A stretch of DNA of 64,000 nt from Pseudoalteromonas sp. T1lg88 (GCF_002964765.1 NZ_PQCF01000026.1:101296-165295); one strand, 5' to 3'; positions 46,693 through 56,137 are shown, counted from the first letter of the stretch. The notes: generated by a model from the sequence alone, not told the origin. Numbers and translations are program-made.

Positions 46693-46762
46693 CAGTTGGC
46701 TTGGCTCCGCTTCGTTTCACATTTTATCCAACAATTACTCACCTCTTGGTGAGGCGTTAGCA
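46662..46762 (+). other. attC2 recombination site
   Basis: The 101-base site runs from ACATAAC to GTTAGCA. Its left end (AACAAACCACTG, ACGGGACTTG) resembles the Vibrio cholerae repeat family, as judged from memory. Internal arms GTAACAGTTGG and CCAACAATTAC pair, and a CTCACC / GGTGAG stem lies just before the right core. The stop codon of the cassette gene is inside the site. Confidence 0.82.
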
Positions 46763-46779
46763 GACAAGAGGAAAGAGCT

Positions 46780-47103
46780 ATTAATAAGGAATGGTTTGCA
46801 TTAGTTCTGCCCACATTTTTTTTAGGTTTCTTCTGGGTGTACTTTTCGTTATTTCCAGCGCTTTATGCTAATTCGGTACTGCCCAAAAAGTTAAAGCAGC
46901 TCATCGAGAGTCTTAGGGAGTATGAAGGAACGCCGAGTGCTACGATTATTCCAATGGCATTGTTCTTACCAGTACTGTTCTTAGGTTTTGTTGTTGGCTA
47001 TTTCCAGAGTAAATCCTCTGACTCAGCAACAAAGTGGATGGGGCATTTTGCAGCCTTTTTAGGCTTGGGGTTTTATTATGGACTGTATCGTCTTTTTGCG
47101 TAA
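46780..47103 (+). CDS. cassette 3: small membrane protein, probable ATT start
   Basis: This protein of about 107 residues has an N-terminal hydrophobic helix (WFALVLPTFFLGFFWVYF), a charged middle (KKLKQLIESLREYE) and two more helices (ATIIPMALFLPVLFLGFVVG and HFAAFLGLGFYYGLY). No ATG, GTG or TTG opens the frame ahead of the first helix. The best start is ATT at 46780, eight bases after GAGGAAAG; the next standard start is GTG 46837 with a poor site, which would cut the first helix. The stop is directly followed by attC3. Function unknown. Confidence 0.6.
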   Translation: MNKEWFALVLPTFFLGFFWVYFSLFPALYANSVLPKKLKQLIESLREYEGTPSATIIPMALFLPVLFLGFVVGYFQSKSSDSATKWMGHFAAFLGLGFYYGLYRLFA

Positions 47104-47106
47104 GTC

Positions 47107-47245
47107 TGCTAACAAGACACTTATCGGCCCATCAGCAAATTCTGAAGTAACAGGTATCGACCTTCCCGTTTGGATTCGCGCAGGAGAAATCAGCTTTTGT
47201 TGTGGAGTGTGCTTGCAACAACGGAGCATGGAGGCGGAGTTAGGT
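47107..47245 (+). other. attC3, putative recombination site
   Basis: The 5' core (TGCTAAC within GTCTGCTAAC, 47104-47113) matches the start of cassette 3 perfectly. A consensus right core GTTAGGT lies at 47239-47245. The central part folds less clearly than in attC1 and attC2, so the right border is uncertain. Confidence 0.5.
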
Positions 47246-47273
47246 TTATCGAGGTAGGACACCTCGTTAAACC
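47243..47273. other. 13-bp hairpin at the right end of the cassette array
   Basis: GGTTTATCGAGGT (47243-47255) pairs with ACCTCGTTAAACC (47261-47273) with one T-T mismatch and a 5-base loop. It overlaps the proposed right core of attC3. The stretch 47274-47340 beyond it has further weak stems and no gene. Confidence 0.6.
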
Positions 47274-47340
47274 GCGTTGAAAGCTAAGCGGAACGTTTAA
47301 CAAAACGCTGAGTTCGGAAGCATAAGCGAATCACGGGTGT

Positions 47341-47412
47341 CCTAGGAGTTCTTAGAGGAAATGGACAAGCATTTCCTCTAAGTCGAGGTCGGCGACCCGA
47401 CAAGATCTCAAC
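47341..47412 (-). repeat. structured repeat element, copy B (right border of island)
   Basis: Read on the minus strand this copy begins GTTGAGATCTTGTCG, has a 5-bp stem (47401-47388, loop GTCG), a perfect 13-bp stem (47382-47370 with 47363-47351, plus-strand arms CTTAGAGGAAATG and CATTTCCTCTAAG, 6-base loop) and ends AACTCCTAGG. It is the inverted partner of copy A at 44080-44151; the outer 15 bases differ at one position. Confidence 0.8.
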
Positions 47413-47447
47413 AAAAACAAAAAAGCCGGCGATAAACACCGGCTTTC
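47412..47447 (-). terminator. intrinsic terminator after pdxJ
   Basis: On the minus strand AAAGCCGG and CCGGCTTT pair around a 9-base loop and are followed by a T run. It ends the long rpoE-to-pdxJ gene block and touches copy B of the structured repeat. Confidence 0.85.
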
Positions 47448-47501
47448 CAAAGAAAGTATCTCAATATCAAAACGCCATCAGCGTCCTGACCCCCTTCCCT
47501 C

Positions 47502-48233
47502 TTAGGCCCGCGCCTCTAGCATCAGACGTTTCATATCACGTACGGCCTTTTCCATGCCATCGATGGCCGCACGGGCGATGATCGCATGGCCAATGTTAAG
47601 CTCGTAAATCTCAGGCATTGCTGCGATAGGCTTTACATTATGGTAGTGCAAGCCATGACCGGCGTTAACCACCAGGCCTTGAGCGTGGGCATATTGTACG
47701 CCAGCGCGGATGCTCTCAAGCTCTGCCGCTTGCTCGGCGTCGTTTTCGGCATCGGCATAGGCGCCGGTGTGAATTTCGATATAAGGAGCACCGGCTTTTA
47801 CGCTGGCATCAATTTGCGCTTCATCGGCATCGATAAAGAGGCTTACCTTAATACCGGCATCGCTTAAACGTTTTACCGCATCGGCCACCTTGTCGTACTG
47901 CCCTACTACATCCAGGCCGCCTTCTGTGGTCAACTCTTCACGCTTTTCCGGCACCAGGCAGACAAAGGCCGGTTTTACTTCCAGGGCAATGGCGAGCATT
48001 TCTTCGGTGACCGCCATTTCCAGGTTCATGCGTGTTTGTATGGTGTCTTTCATCACATAGACGTCACGGTCTTGAATATGACGTCTGTCTTCACGCAGGT
48101 GAATGGTGATCCCGTCGGCACCGGCATGCTCGGCGACTGCGGCGGCATGGGCCGGATCCGGATAAGTGGTGCCACGGGCCTGACGTAAAGTGGCGATATG
48201 GTCAACGTTAACGCCTAGTAGAATCTCTTTCAT
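47502..48233 (-). CDS. pdxJ: pyridoxine 5'-phosphate synthase PdxJ
   Basis: This 243-residue TIM-barrel enzyme makes pyridoxine 5'-phosphate from deoxyxylulose phosphate and aminoacetone phosphate, the last ring-forming step of vitamin B6 synthesis. The N-terminus [18 protein letters not shown] and the motifs [11 protein letters not shown] and [11 protein letters not shown] are intact. It follows recO by six bases, the conserved recO-pdxJ pair. Confidence 0.96.
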   Translation of the reverse strand: MKEILLGVNVDHIATLRQARGTTYPDPAHAAAVAEHAGADGITIHLREDRRHIQDRDVYVMKDTIQTRMNLEMAVTEEMLAIALEVKPAFVCLVPEKREELTTEGGLDVVGQYDKVADAVKRLSDAGIKVSLFIDADEAQIDASVKAGAPYIEIHTGAYADAENDAEQAAELESIRAGVQYAHAQGLVVNAGHGLHYHNVKPIAAMPEIYELNIGHAIIARAAIDGMEKAVRDMKRLMLEARA

Positions 48234-48239
48234 GCTGCC

Positions 48240-48935
48240 TTACCTTGATTTAAATAGTTCTCTGCTTTTTAGTGGTTTGTTGCCAAGCAAGGGTTTGAGT
48301 ATATAACGACAAAAATGCTTGGCCGCCCTTTGTATTTGCGGCTCGGAAAAATCATAACGGGCAAACGCAAGAATATGCGCACCGCTAAAACCGTAACCCT
48401 GCACCGGTTGTGCCTGGCGTACCCAACCCTGCTCGGGATAGTAATCGTATTGTCCTTTGGCATCAATGGCATCGCCCTGATAGTCGCTGTCAAAGTTGAC
48501 GCCATAGCCCAGGCTCTCCAGCAGCTGCAACTCATAACAGCGTAAACTGGCACCCAGATCTTTAGCTCCTGCGAGTTCCTGCAAGTGCTGGGAATAGAGG
48601 GAGAATATCTGCTCCAGAGGCTCATTGATGGGGATGATGCGCGCCGCCAATTCATTCATATAGAAGCCGCAATAGAGCTTGTCGCCGCGCAGTGGCTCCA
48701 AGGCGGTGTCGAGTTCAAAGTGTTGCAGGTATTTGAGCTCGCCATTGCCTTGATAGCGAATAAGGAGTGCTTGGAATGGTTGTAACTGGGCTTTGTGTTT
48801 GATCGCCTGCTTACCGCTTAGGCGCGCTATCATGCGCATCAGGCCGCGATTTTCGACCACAAAATCGACCAGCCATTGCGAGTCGCTAATGGCCCGTCGA
48901 TGCAGTAAAAAGGCGCGCTCAAAGCCCGCATTCAT
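48240..48935 (-). CDS. recO: DNA repair protein RecO
   Basis: This 231-residue protein loads RecA on SSB-coated DNA with RecR. It has the N-terminal OB fold (AFLLHRRAISDSQWLVDFVV) and the helical domain; the zinc-binding cysteines of some RecO proteins are missing, as usual in this group. It lies between era and pdxJ. Confidence 0.92.
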   Translation of the reverse strand: MNAGFERAFLLHRRAISDSQWLVDFVVENRGLMRMIARLSGKQAIKHKAQLQPFQALLIRYQGNGELKYLQHFELDTALEPLRGDKLYCGFYMNELAARIIPINEPLEQIFSLYSQHLQELAGAKDLGASLRCYELQLLESLGYGVNFDSDYQGDAIDAKGQYDYYPEQGWVRQAQPVQGYGFSGAHILAFARYDFSEPQIQRAAKHFCRYILKPLLGNKPLKSRELFKSR

Positions 48936-48939
48936 GGGC

Positions 48940-49851
48940 TTAGTCTTCGCCGTAACCTAGGCTACGCAGGGCGCGTTCATCGTCCGCCCAACCCGATTTC
49001 ACCTTGACCCACAGCTCAAGGAACACCTTGTTGTCGAGCATATCTTCGAGATCGCGACGGGCTTCACGGCCGATGGTTTTCAGCTTTTCACCCTTGTTAC
49101 CTATGACCATGCGCTTTTGCGTTTCGCGCTCAACCAGGATCAGGGCGTTAATTTGCCATACGCCGTTGTCTTGCCATTTAAACTGCTCGATTTCCACGGT
49201 CACAGAATAGGGTAACTCGTCTCCCATAAAGCGCATTAGCTTTTCACGCACGATCTCCGCCGCCATAAAGCGCATGGAACGGTCTGTAACATAGTCTTCC
49301 GGGAAGTAAAATTCACTTTGTGGTAAGCGCTTACGCACTTCTTTTTTGATCAGGTCAAGATTGCGATTATTCTTGGCGGAAACCGGAATAATACCGGCAA
49401 AGTCGCCTTTTTCACTGAGCCAGAGCAGATGCTTGGGGATCAGTTCCTGGTCTTTCACCTGATCGGTTTTATTCATCACCAAGAGCACGGGTGTTTTACC
49501 GGCACAGACCTTGTTCAACACCATTTCGTCGTCATTGGTCCAGTGCGTCCCTTCAACCACAAAGATGATCAGCTCAACGTCACCGATAGAGCTTGAGGCG
49601 GCGCGGTTCATTAAACGATTAATGGCGCGCTTTTCTTCCACATGCAGGCCCGGGGTGTCCACATACACGGTTTGATAATTATCTTCGGTATGAATGCCCA
49701 TAATGCGGTGGCGCGTAGTTTGCGGTTTACGCGAGGTAATACTCACCTTCTGCTCAACAATTTTGTTCAACAAGGTTGATTTACCTACGTTCGGGCGGCC
49801 TACAATGGCCACCATGCCACAGTGTGGCTGTGTGTGCGTATCAGCTGTCAT
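48940..49851 (-). CDS. era: GTPase Era
   Basis: This 303-residue GTPase assists maturation of 16S rRNA and 30S assembly. G1 is GRPNVGKS (residues 18-25), with DTPG and NKTD for G3 and G4, and the KH RNA-binding domain ends the protein ([13 protein letters not shown]). It overlaps rnc by 11 bases. Confidence 0.97.
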   Translation of the reverse strand: MTADTHTQPHCGMVAIVGRPNVGKSTLLNKIVEQKVSITSRKPQTTRHRIMGIHTEDNYQTVYVDTPGLHVEEKRAINRLMNRAASSSIGDVELIIFVVEGTHWTNDDEMVLNKVCAGKTPVLLVMNKTDQVKDQELIPKHLLWLSEKGDFAGIIPVSAKNNRNLDLIKKEVRKRLPQSEFYFPEDYVTDRSMRFMAAEIVREKLMRFMGDELPYSVTVEIEQFKWQDNGVWQINALILVERETQKRMVIGNKGEKLKTIGREARRDLEDMLDNKVFLELWVKVKSGWADDERALRSLGYGED

Positions 49852-50518
49852 TCTTTAATATCTTTAAGGCTTTTTCTGCGGCTTTTTGCTCCGCCTTACG
49901 GCGCGAACTGCCCACAGAGATAATACTTTCCATCCCTTCAACGATACATTCAACCGTGAACGTCTGGTTATGCGCCTGACCCTTGGTATCGATCACCGTA
50001 TAACCCGGCAGGGGTAACTTACGGGCCTGTAAAAACTCTTGTAGCAGAGTCTTAGGGTCTTTTTGATTCATTCCCGGGGAAATAGAGTCCAAGCGCGAGG
50101 CGTACCATTGCAGTACCAAGTCGCTGCAGGTGTCGATATCTGAGTCCAGGAATACGGCGCCAATAATGGCTTCTACCGCATCGGCCAGGGTCGACTCGCG
50201 GCGATAACCGCCGCTTTTAAGCTCACCCGGGCCCAGGCGCAGGTACTCGCCCAGGTTAAACTCAAGGCCAAATTCGGCCAGGGTTTGGCCGCGCACTAAA
50301 GTTGAACGCATGCGGCTCAAATCGCCCTCGCGCGCCTTAGGAAACTTGTGATACAGGGCGTTGGCGATGACAAAGCTTAAAATCGAGTCACCAAGAAACT
50401 CCAGGCGCTCGTTATGCTGGCCCTTATGGCTGCGATGAGTCAGGGCTTGCTCAAGCAAGCCCTGGTCAATAAAGCTATATCCTATTTTACTGTACAGTTC
50501 TGTTACGTTTTTCTTCAT
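49841..50518 (-). CDS. rnc: ribonuclease III
   Basis: This 225-residue double-strand-specific RNase processes rRNA precursors and structured mRNAs. The catalytic signature [16 protein letters not shown] and a C-terminal dsRNA-binding domain ([20 protein letters not shown]) are present. It lies two bases after lepB and overlaps era, the conserved lepB-rnc-era order. Confidence 0.97.
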   Translation of the reverse strand: MKKNVTELYSKIGYSFIDQGLLEQALTHRSHKGQHNERLEFLGDSILSFVIANALYHKFPKAREGDLSRMRSTLVRGQTLAEFGLEFNLGEYLRLGPGELKSGGYRRESTLADAVEAIIGAVFLDSDIDTCSDLVLQWYASRLDSISPGMNQKDPKTLLQEFLQARKLPLPGYTVIDTKGQAHNQTFTVECIVEGMESIISVGSSRRKAEQKAAEKALKILKNDS

Positions 50519-50520
50519 TG

Positions 50521-51456
50521 TTACTGAATATTACCTAAGCGTTCAAAGCGAACACTGGTTGGCACCCAACTTGGCAAGAAGTCATCGGCTGTGTTTTCAA
50601 ATTCAAAACTCATCCAAATAAAGACCGCTTTACCTACCAGGTTAGGCTCTGGAACGAATCCCCAAGCGCGACCGTCTTCACTATTGTCGCGGTTGTCGCC
50701 CATCATAAAATAATGACCTTCGGGAACAACCCACTCGTCAATCTTGGTGCCTTGTTGTTGGTAGTACTTGCTCTTAAACTCAGGCAGTCTTGGGTTTATT
50801 AAAATATCATGCTTAAGGCCGTCAAGGTCTTCTTCAAGACGCACAAGTTGCTGACTCCCTTGCATAAACTCATCTTTATTAATTATATCTAGTGCAATTT
50901 TATTGTATTCGCCACAAAGCAAACTGCCCTGCTCGGCCTGGCCTTGCTCACAATGCGGTTTGATATACAGCTGCTTGTTGCGATACACAATGGTGTCGCC
51001 CGGCAGACCGATAACACGCTTGATAAAGTCCAGCTCCGGCTTAGGCGGAAACTTAAACACCGCAATATCACCACGCTCCGGTTTGCCCGTAGCTACCAGT
51101 TCAGAGCGCCATACCGGGTCCTTAATACCGTATGAGTATTTTTGTACCAGGATAAAGTCGCCCACCAACAGAGTTGGCATCATGGAGCCCGATGGGATCT
51201 GAAACGGTTCGAACAAAAACGAACGAAATACGGTAATGATGGCTATCATGGGGAAAATCGACTTGGCATGCTCGGTGAGCACAGGCACAGGAGCGATTTC
51301 CTCTTTTAATTCCTCGTCCAGCGGCTTACCACTGGCGCCCTCTGCAAGCGCAATAAGCTGCTTGCGCTTGGGGGCATAAACCAGATGATCTATCAACCAG
51401 ATCAGGCCCGAGGCCAGGGTAAGTAGCACTAAAAATATGGAAAAATATCCAGCCAT
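50521..51456 (-). CDS. lepB: signal peptidase I LepB
   Basis: This 311-residue inner-membrane enzyme cleaves signal peptides. The catalytic pair is Ser91 (PSGSMMPTL) and Lys146 ([12 protein letters not shown]), at the same positions as in E. coli, and the [11 protein letters not shown] box follows. One N-terminal helix and a second near residue 70 anchor it. It follows lepA by 21 bases. Confidence 0.97.
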   Translation of the reverse strand: MAGYFSIFLVLLTLASGLIWLIDHLVYAPKRKQLIALAEGASGKPLDEELKEEIAPVPVLTEHAKSIFPMIAIITVFRSFLFEPFQIPSGSMMPTLLVGDFILVQKYSYGIKDPVWRSELVATGKPERGDIAVFKFPPKPELDFIKRVIGLPGDTIVYRNKQLYIKPHCEQGQAEQGSLLCGEYNKIALDIINKDEFMQGSQQLVRLEEDLDGLKHDILINPRLPEFKSKYYQQQGTKIDEWVVPEGHYFMMGDNRDNSEDGRAWGFVPEPNLVGKAVFIWMSFEFENTADDFLPSWVPTSVRFERLGNIQ

Positions 51457-51477
51457 CAGTGGTGTCCTTTATTGTTA

Positions 51478-53265
51478 TTATTTGCCGACTTTCAAAATCG
51501 CCAAGAAGGCATCTTGAGGAACTTCAACGTTACCCAGCTGCTTCATGCGCTTCTTACCTTCTTTCTGCTTTTGCAGTAGCTTTTTCTTACGGCTTACGTC
51601 ACCACCATAACACTTGGCGATTACGTTTTTACGAAGCTGTTTAACCGTTGAACGGGCAATAACATGGTTGCCGATAGCCGCCTGAATGGCGATGTCGAAC
51701 ATCTGGCGTGGAATAAGCTCACGCAGTGCTTCTGCCAGTTCACGGCCACGGCCTTGAGCGTTGTCGCGGTGACAAATAATGGCCAGGGCATCAACGCGGT
51801 CGCCATTGATAAGAATATCCACACGTACCATGTCGGCGGTGCGGAATTCTTTAAAGTTGTAATCCAGTGATGCGAAACCACGGCTGGTTGACTTCAGCTT
51901 ATCGAAGAAGTCCATCACCACTTCACCCATGGGCAGCTCGTAAGTCACCGCTACCTGGTTGCCGTGATAGTTCATCTTGGTTTGCATACCGCGCTTTTCA
52001 ATACACAGGGTAATGACGTTACCCAGGTACTCTTGCGGTACGAGAATATTTGCTTCTACGATAGGCTCACGAATTTCAAGAATGTCGTTTACCGGCGGCA
52101 GCTCAGACGGGTTATCGATTTGAATCGTGCCATCTTTGGTTACCACCTCATACACTACGGTCGGTGCCGTGGTGATAAGGTCGATATCGTATTCGCGCTC
52201 CAGACGCTCCTGGATGATTTCCATGTGTAGCATGCCTAAGAAGCCACAGCGGAAACCAAAGCCCAGGGCCGTTGAGTTTTCAGGCTCGAAGAACAGCGAA
52301 GCATCGTTCAGGCTCAGCTTATCAAGGGCATCGCGGAATGATTCATACTCGTCTGAAGAAATAGGGAACATACCGGCGTAAACCTGCGGCTTAACGCGCT
52401 GGAAGCCTGGCAGGCGTTCTTGTGCTGAATTACGTGCCAGAGTAATGGTGTCACCCACAGGAGCACCGTGGATTTCTTTGATACCGGCGATAATAAAGCC
52501 TACTTCGCCCGTTTTCAGCGCACCCGTGGTGGTCTGCTTCGGGGTGAAGATACCTACTTTATCGGCAATATGAACTTGCTCGTTCGACATGATCTTGATC
52601 TTGTCGCCGGCTTTAAGCTCACCTTGCATAATACGTACAAGTGAAACAACGCCCTGGTACGGGTCGAACCAAGAATCAATAATAAGTGCTTTTAGCGGGC
52701 CATCCACATCACCTTGCGGCGGCGGAATATCACGCACGATACGCTCTAGTACGTCATCGATACCGATACCGGTTTTGGCGCTACACTGCACCGCATCTGT
52801 GGCGTCGATGCCGACAATGTCTTCAATTTCTTCGGCCACACGATCAGGATCGGCTTGCGGCAGGTCAATCTTGTTCAAGATTGGCACCACTTCCAGGTCC
52901 ATTTCGATGGCGGTGTAACAGTTAGCCAGGGTTTGTGCTTCAACACCCTGACCGGCATCAACAACCAGCAGCGCCCCTTCACAGGCCGCCAGAGAGCGTG
53001 ATACTTCGTATGAGAAATCCACGTGTCCCGGGGTGTCGATAAAGTTTAACTGGTAGGTTTCACCATCTTTGGCGGTGTAGTTAAGAGTTACGCTCTGCGC
53101 CTTGATGGTAATACCGCGTTCACGCTCAAGCTCCATTGAGTCCAATACTTGCTGCTGCATTTCGCGGTCGGTTAAGCCGCCACACACTTGGATCAAACGA
53201 TCGGACAGGGTCGATTTACCATGGTCGATATGGGCGATAATCGAAAAGTTACGGATATGCTTCAT
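51478..53265 (-). CDS. lepA: elongation factor 4 LepA
   Basis: This 595-residue translational GTPase acts on stalled ribosomes or in initiation. G1 is [13 protein letters not shown] at the N-terminus, with the EF-G-like domains and the LepA-specific C-terminal domain ([20 protein letters not shown] is inside it). It lies between rseC and lepB. Confidence 0.98.
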   Translation of the reverse strand: MKHIRNFSIIAHIDHGKSTLSDRLIQVCGGLTDREMQQQVLDSMELERERGITIKAQSVTLNYTAKDGETYQLNFIDTPGHVDFSYEVSRSLAACEGALLVVDAGQGVEAQTLANCYTAIEMDLEVVPILNKIDLPQADPDRVAEEIEDIVGIDATDAVQCSAKTGIGIDDVLERIVRDIPPPQGDVDGPLKALIIDSWFDPYQGVVSLVRIMQGELKAGDKIKIMSNEQVHIADKVGIFTPKQTTTGALKTGEVGFIIAGIKEIHGAPVGDTITLARNSAQERLPGFQRVKPQVYAGMFPISSDEYESFRDALDKLSLNDASLFFEPENSTALGFGFRCGFLGMLHMEIIQERLEREYDIDLITTAPTVVYEVVTKDGTIQIDNPSELPPVNDILEIREPIVEANILVPQEYLGNVITLCIEKRGMQTKMNYHGNQVAVTYELPMGEVVMDFFDKLKSTSRGFASLDYNFKEFRTADMVRVDILINGDRVDALAIICHRDNAQGRGRELAEALRELIPRQMFDIAIQAAIGNHVIARSTVKQLRKNVIAKCYGGDVSRKKKLLQKQKEGKKRMKQLGNVEVPQDAFLAILKVGK

Positions 53266-53333
53266 AAATTGGATTCTGACTTCTTAAAACTGAGCTCGGG
53301 TAAACAAAGGGCCAATTTTACCTGTAATTGACG

Positions 53334-53783
53334 CTAATCACCATCTCTTTGCGATACTGGCAGGCTAAGAGGGTAAATCTTTATCACTTTCACATCATGA
53401 ACAACACGCTTAAGCCTATGTTTAGCAAGGATAAAACCAAGAACACCCGCAGCAAATGCGGCGCCTATTTGCAACCCTTCACTAACACCGAAAACAGCCT
53501 GCGCGAGCACCGCCGTCACCAAAGCGAATAACAGCGGCCAGATATAAACGACAAATGAACTCATCACTATGTGCGAGTCATCAAGGGCCAGTTTAACCTT
53601 TTGGCCCACGCTCACAGGCTCGGAAAATTGATAGGGAAAACGCTTTTTGTCTGTGCCGAACAGCTTGGCGAACACTTGCGAGCCGCACTTGCCATTACAA
53701 CCGGCACAAGCCGGCTTAGGCTCGGCTTGTAAAAACGCGGTGTCGCCCTTGACGGCGACCACGGTAAGAACTTGTTCAATCAT
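53334..53783 (-). CDS. rseC: SoxR-reducing / sigmaE regulatory protein RseC
   Basis: This 149-residue inner-membrane protein has an N-terminal cysteine cluster (CAGCNGKCGSQVF) and two helices (VMSSFVVYIWPLLFALVTAV and LQIGAAFAAGVLGFILA). It is the last gene of the rpoE-rseABC set. Family members affect sigmaE activity and reduction of SoxR. Confidence 0.92.
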   Translation of the reverse strand: MIEQVLTVVAVKGDTAFLQAEPKPACAGCNGKCGSQVFAKLFGTDKKRFPYQFSEPVSVGQKVKLALDDSHIVMSSFVVYIWPLLFALVTAVLAQAVFGVSEGLQIGAAFAAGVLGFILAKHRLKRVVHDVKVIKIYPLSLPVSQRDGD

Positions 53784-53791
53784 GGGCTTAA

Positions 53792-54733
53792 CTACAGAGG
53801 TCGCTGTACCGACTCGGCTATATTTTTTGCCGTAGCGACGGGGATATTACCTATCACCGAGACATCGAAGGCGCCGGCGTTATGGATATAAATGGTGGTG
53901 GCACCCGAGGTTAACGAGCCGCTCGGACGTTGCCCGGCCAAAGGCCGCTGCACAAATACCGAGACTTCAACCAAGCCATCGGAATACAAATAATAATCTG
54001 CCAACTCATTGTTTAAATTGAGTTTATGGCGATCTGATTTAAGTAGTTCAAAGCCCTGAGGCAACCAGCCTATTTGCCAACTGCCCTGGTCTCGTGCCTC
54101 TTCATTACGAGGCAAGGGGGCCGGGAATTCACGACGGCTGATCTCAAGTAACTCCGGAGCCGGGGTTTCCGAGACATTGATATGACTCAGTTGCAGTTGC
54201 TCTAAAAATTCACCCTGATTGTTCACATAGGCGGACTTAAGCAGTAATGAGGTTTCGGTATCAAGCCAGACCCAGTAGCTGTATTTGTCCTGGTCTTTGG
54301 CTTCAATGCGCAATAGCTGTGCTGGACGACCGGCAATACGGCCCTTGTTACCAAGCACGAAATTATAGTTTTGTGCCAGTTGTTCCACGTCGCCAAACAG
54401 CACTTCCGGGATGGGACCGCTGATCGCCGAGGTTTTTACCGAATAAGGTTGAGCTTGGGGTTCGTAATAGGTAACACGATCGTCAACGCGCACCATTTCC
54501 AGGCCGGCACCATTAAGCAAGGTCAGTAATTCCAGTTCCTGCCCTTCATGAATACCGTGACTCCAGCGGTAAGGCTCCATGGCGCGGTCTTTCACCACCA
54601 CAAATGAGGCGACGAAGTTGCGCTGTTTAACCGCGGTGGCCATATTGTCCAGCCACTGCTTGGCGGTCATCTCCGACATAGCCTGGGCCGGGAACAGCCA
54701 CAGGCTCACTAGCACAACATAAAGGTACTTCAT
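53792..54733 (-). CDS. rseB: sigmaE regulator RseB
   Basis: This 313-residue periplasmic protein has a signal peptide (LYVVLVSLWLFPAQAMS). It binds the periplasmic part of RseA and protects it from DegS until lipopolysaccharide signals release it. The MucB/RseB two-domain fold is supported by FVASFVVVKDRAMEPYRWSH and the C-terminal WQIGWLPQGFELL. It follows rseA by six bases. Confidence 0.94.
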   Translation of the reverse strand: MKYLYVVLVSLWLFPAQAMSEMTAKQWLDNMATAVKQRNFVASFVVVKDRAMEPYRWSHGIHEGQELELLTLLNGAGLEMVRVDDRVTYYEPQAQPYSVKTSAISGPIPEVLFGDVEQLAQNYNFVLGNKGRIAGRPAQLLRIEAKDQDKYSYWVWLDTETSLLLKSAYVNNQGEFLEQLQLSHINVSETPAPELLEISRREFPAPLPRNEEARDQGSWQIGWLPQGFELLKSDRHKLNLNNELADYYLYSDGLVEVSVFVQRPLAGQRPSGSLTSGATTIYIHNAGAFDVSVIGNIPVATAKNIAESVQRPL

Positions 54734-54739
54734 TAACTA

Positions 54740-55345
54740 TTATTGTTCCTGTTGTTCTTGCTCATCTTTGTTTGCCGTGTTCGCTAAATGCGCGGCTTCA
54801 CGGGTCTGACGCTGATGCTCTAATACCAGGGCGCCAATGCGCTGATGTTGTAATTCACGTAAACCACGTTCGGCATTTTCAAGCGCCGGCTCCGAAGAAT
54901 AACTCACCGGGGAGGCCGCACCAATAAATGGGTTAGACTGCAAGGGCGGTAGTTCATCGGCACCATTGCCCGTCGCACCATATTGCTGGACGCCCAGTAC
55001 CGCAACCACGGCCACGCTTGCGGCAATGGCGGTTTGCGTAATACCACGCCACCAAGTACCGCGGATGACGTTATCCTGTTGGGGTTGTGCTTCCCTGCTT
55101 GACTCAAACTCTTGGCCGAATTGCGCATGAACCGGTTCTTGTTCAAGTTGTTGGGCTACCTGCGCGGCTATATCTAACTGGATGCTAGGTGCTGTTTCGG
55201 AGCGCATCACATTGCCAATCAGGCTGTAACGAGCCAATGTATCTGTATCTACATCAGCAACGTTAAGCGTATCGACACTGGCTTCATTGTCCACCAAGGC
55301 AGAAATAAAGGCTTTGTCCTGCTCACTACACTTTGCTTTAGTCAT
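54740..55345 (-). CDS. rseA: anti-sigma factor RseA
   Basis: This 201-residue protein holds sigmaE at the membrane. The N-terminal cytoplasmic domain (KAFISALVDNEASVDTLNV) binds the sigma factor, one helix (TAIAASVAVVAVLGV, near residue 108) spans the membrane and the periplasmic part binds RseB. It follows rpoE by two bases, so it is co-expressed with its target. Confidence 0.93.
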   Translation of the reverse strand: MTKAKCSEQDKAFISALVDNEASVDTLNVADVDTDTLARYSLIGNVMRSETAPSIQLDIAAQVAQQLEQEPVHAQFGQEFESSREAQPQQDNVIRGTWWRGITQTAIAASVAVVAVLGVQQYGATGNGADELPPLQSNPFIGAASPVSYSSEPALENAERGLRELQHQRIGALVLEHQRQTREAAHLANTANKDEQEQQEQ

Positions 55346-55347
55346 AA

Positions 55348-55929
55348 TTACGACTCACCTATTAACGGAGTTAACTTGTTATCTATCGCTTCACGAGCAC
55401 GGAATATACGTGAACGCACCGTGCCCACTGGGCAATCCATTACCGCGGCGATTTCCTCATAGCTCATCCCTTCAAGTTCTCGTAAAGTGATGGCTGTTTT
55501 CAAATCTTCAGGTAGCTTATCAATGGTGGCAAAAATGACGTCTCTGACCTCGTCACTTAACAGCAAATTTTCTGGGCTGGCATTACTACGCAGTGAATCT
55601 GCACCTTCATAAAACTCAGCATCATCAGCATCGACATCATTTGCCGGCGGCCTGCGCCCCTGTGCAACCAAATAGTTCTTTGCACAGTTCACGGCAATAC
55701 GATATAGCCAAGTATAAAACGCGCTGTCGCCCCTAAAATTAGGCAGCGCCCTATACGCCTTTATAAAGGCTTCTTGAGCTACATCTGCAATGTCACCTTG
55801 GTTGGCAACATAACGCGATATCAATCCTGCTACTTTGTTCTGATATTTGGCGACCAACAGGTTATAAGCATTTTTATCTCCCTGTTGAACCTTTCTTACC
55901 AGCGCTAAATCCAAATCCTGCTCGCTCAT
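55348..55929 (-). CDS. rpoE: envelope stress sigma factor RpoE (sigmaE)
   Basis: This 193-residue ECF sigma factor directs the response to misfolded outer-membrane proteins. Region 2 reads LISRYVANQGDIADVAQEAF and IKAYRALPNFRGDSAFYTWL; region 4 reads LRELEGMSYEEIAAVMDCPV and GTVRSRIFRARE. Length is one or two residues from the E. coli protein. A sigmaE-type promoter lies upstream, so it probably activates its own operon. Confidence 0.97.
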   Translation of the reverse strand: MSEQDLDLALVRKVQQGDKNAYNLLVAKYQNKVAGLISRYVANQGDIADVAQEAFIKAYRALPNFRGDSAFYTWLYRIAVNCAKNYLVAQGRRPPANDVDADDAEFYEGADSLRSNASPENLLLSDEVRDVIFATIDKLPEDLKTAITLRELEGMSYEEIAAVMDCPVGTVRSRIFRAREAIDNKLTPLIGES

Positions 55930-55994
55930 TCGAGCCGGTACTCCTCTGCGTTATTTTGCTTTTATCTTGTATCCAAGCTACCAAATACACTCAG

Positions 55995-56021
55995 TCTGAC
56001 TGGGTCGAAATGAAAAAGTTC
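55995..56021 (-). promoter_or_regulatory. sigmaE-dependent promoter of rpoE
   Basis: On the minus strand GAACTT (56021-56016) and TCAGA (55999-55995) are 16 bases apart, close to the consensus GGAACTT-N16-TCnnA. It lies about 65 bases ahead of the rpoE start. Confidence 0.75.
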
Positions 56022-56137
56022 GCAATAACTGCATTTTTTTTCTGTTCTTAGTTAACTTCAGTCGTGCCCAGGCGGCAAATATGATACATATAGAGGCAAC
56101 ATAATAGGTAATATAAACCTCGGCTCGACACTATAAC

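Larger units (their letters stand above)
45543..47245 (+). mobile_element. integron-type gene cassette array without integrase (CALIN-like)
   Basis: Three successive units each begin with a GTT core and carry one plus-strand gene that ends at or inside an attC-like site. In each unit the first bases are the exact reverse complement of the 5' core of its own attC: GTTAGCTGTAC with GTACAGCTAAC (11 bp), GTTATGTGAA with TTCACATAAC (10 bp), GTTAGCAGAC with GTCTGCTAAC (10 bp). This pairing is what circular cassette insertion produces. No integron integrase gene lies in the window. The third attC is the least certain. Confidence 0.85.
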
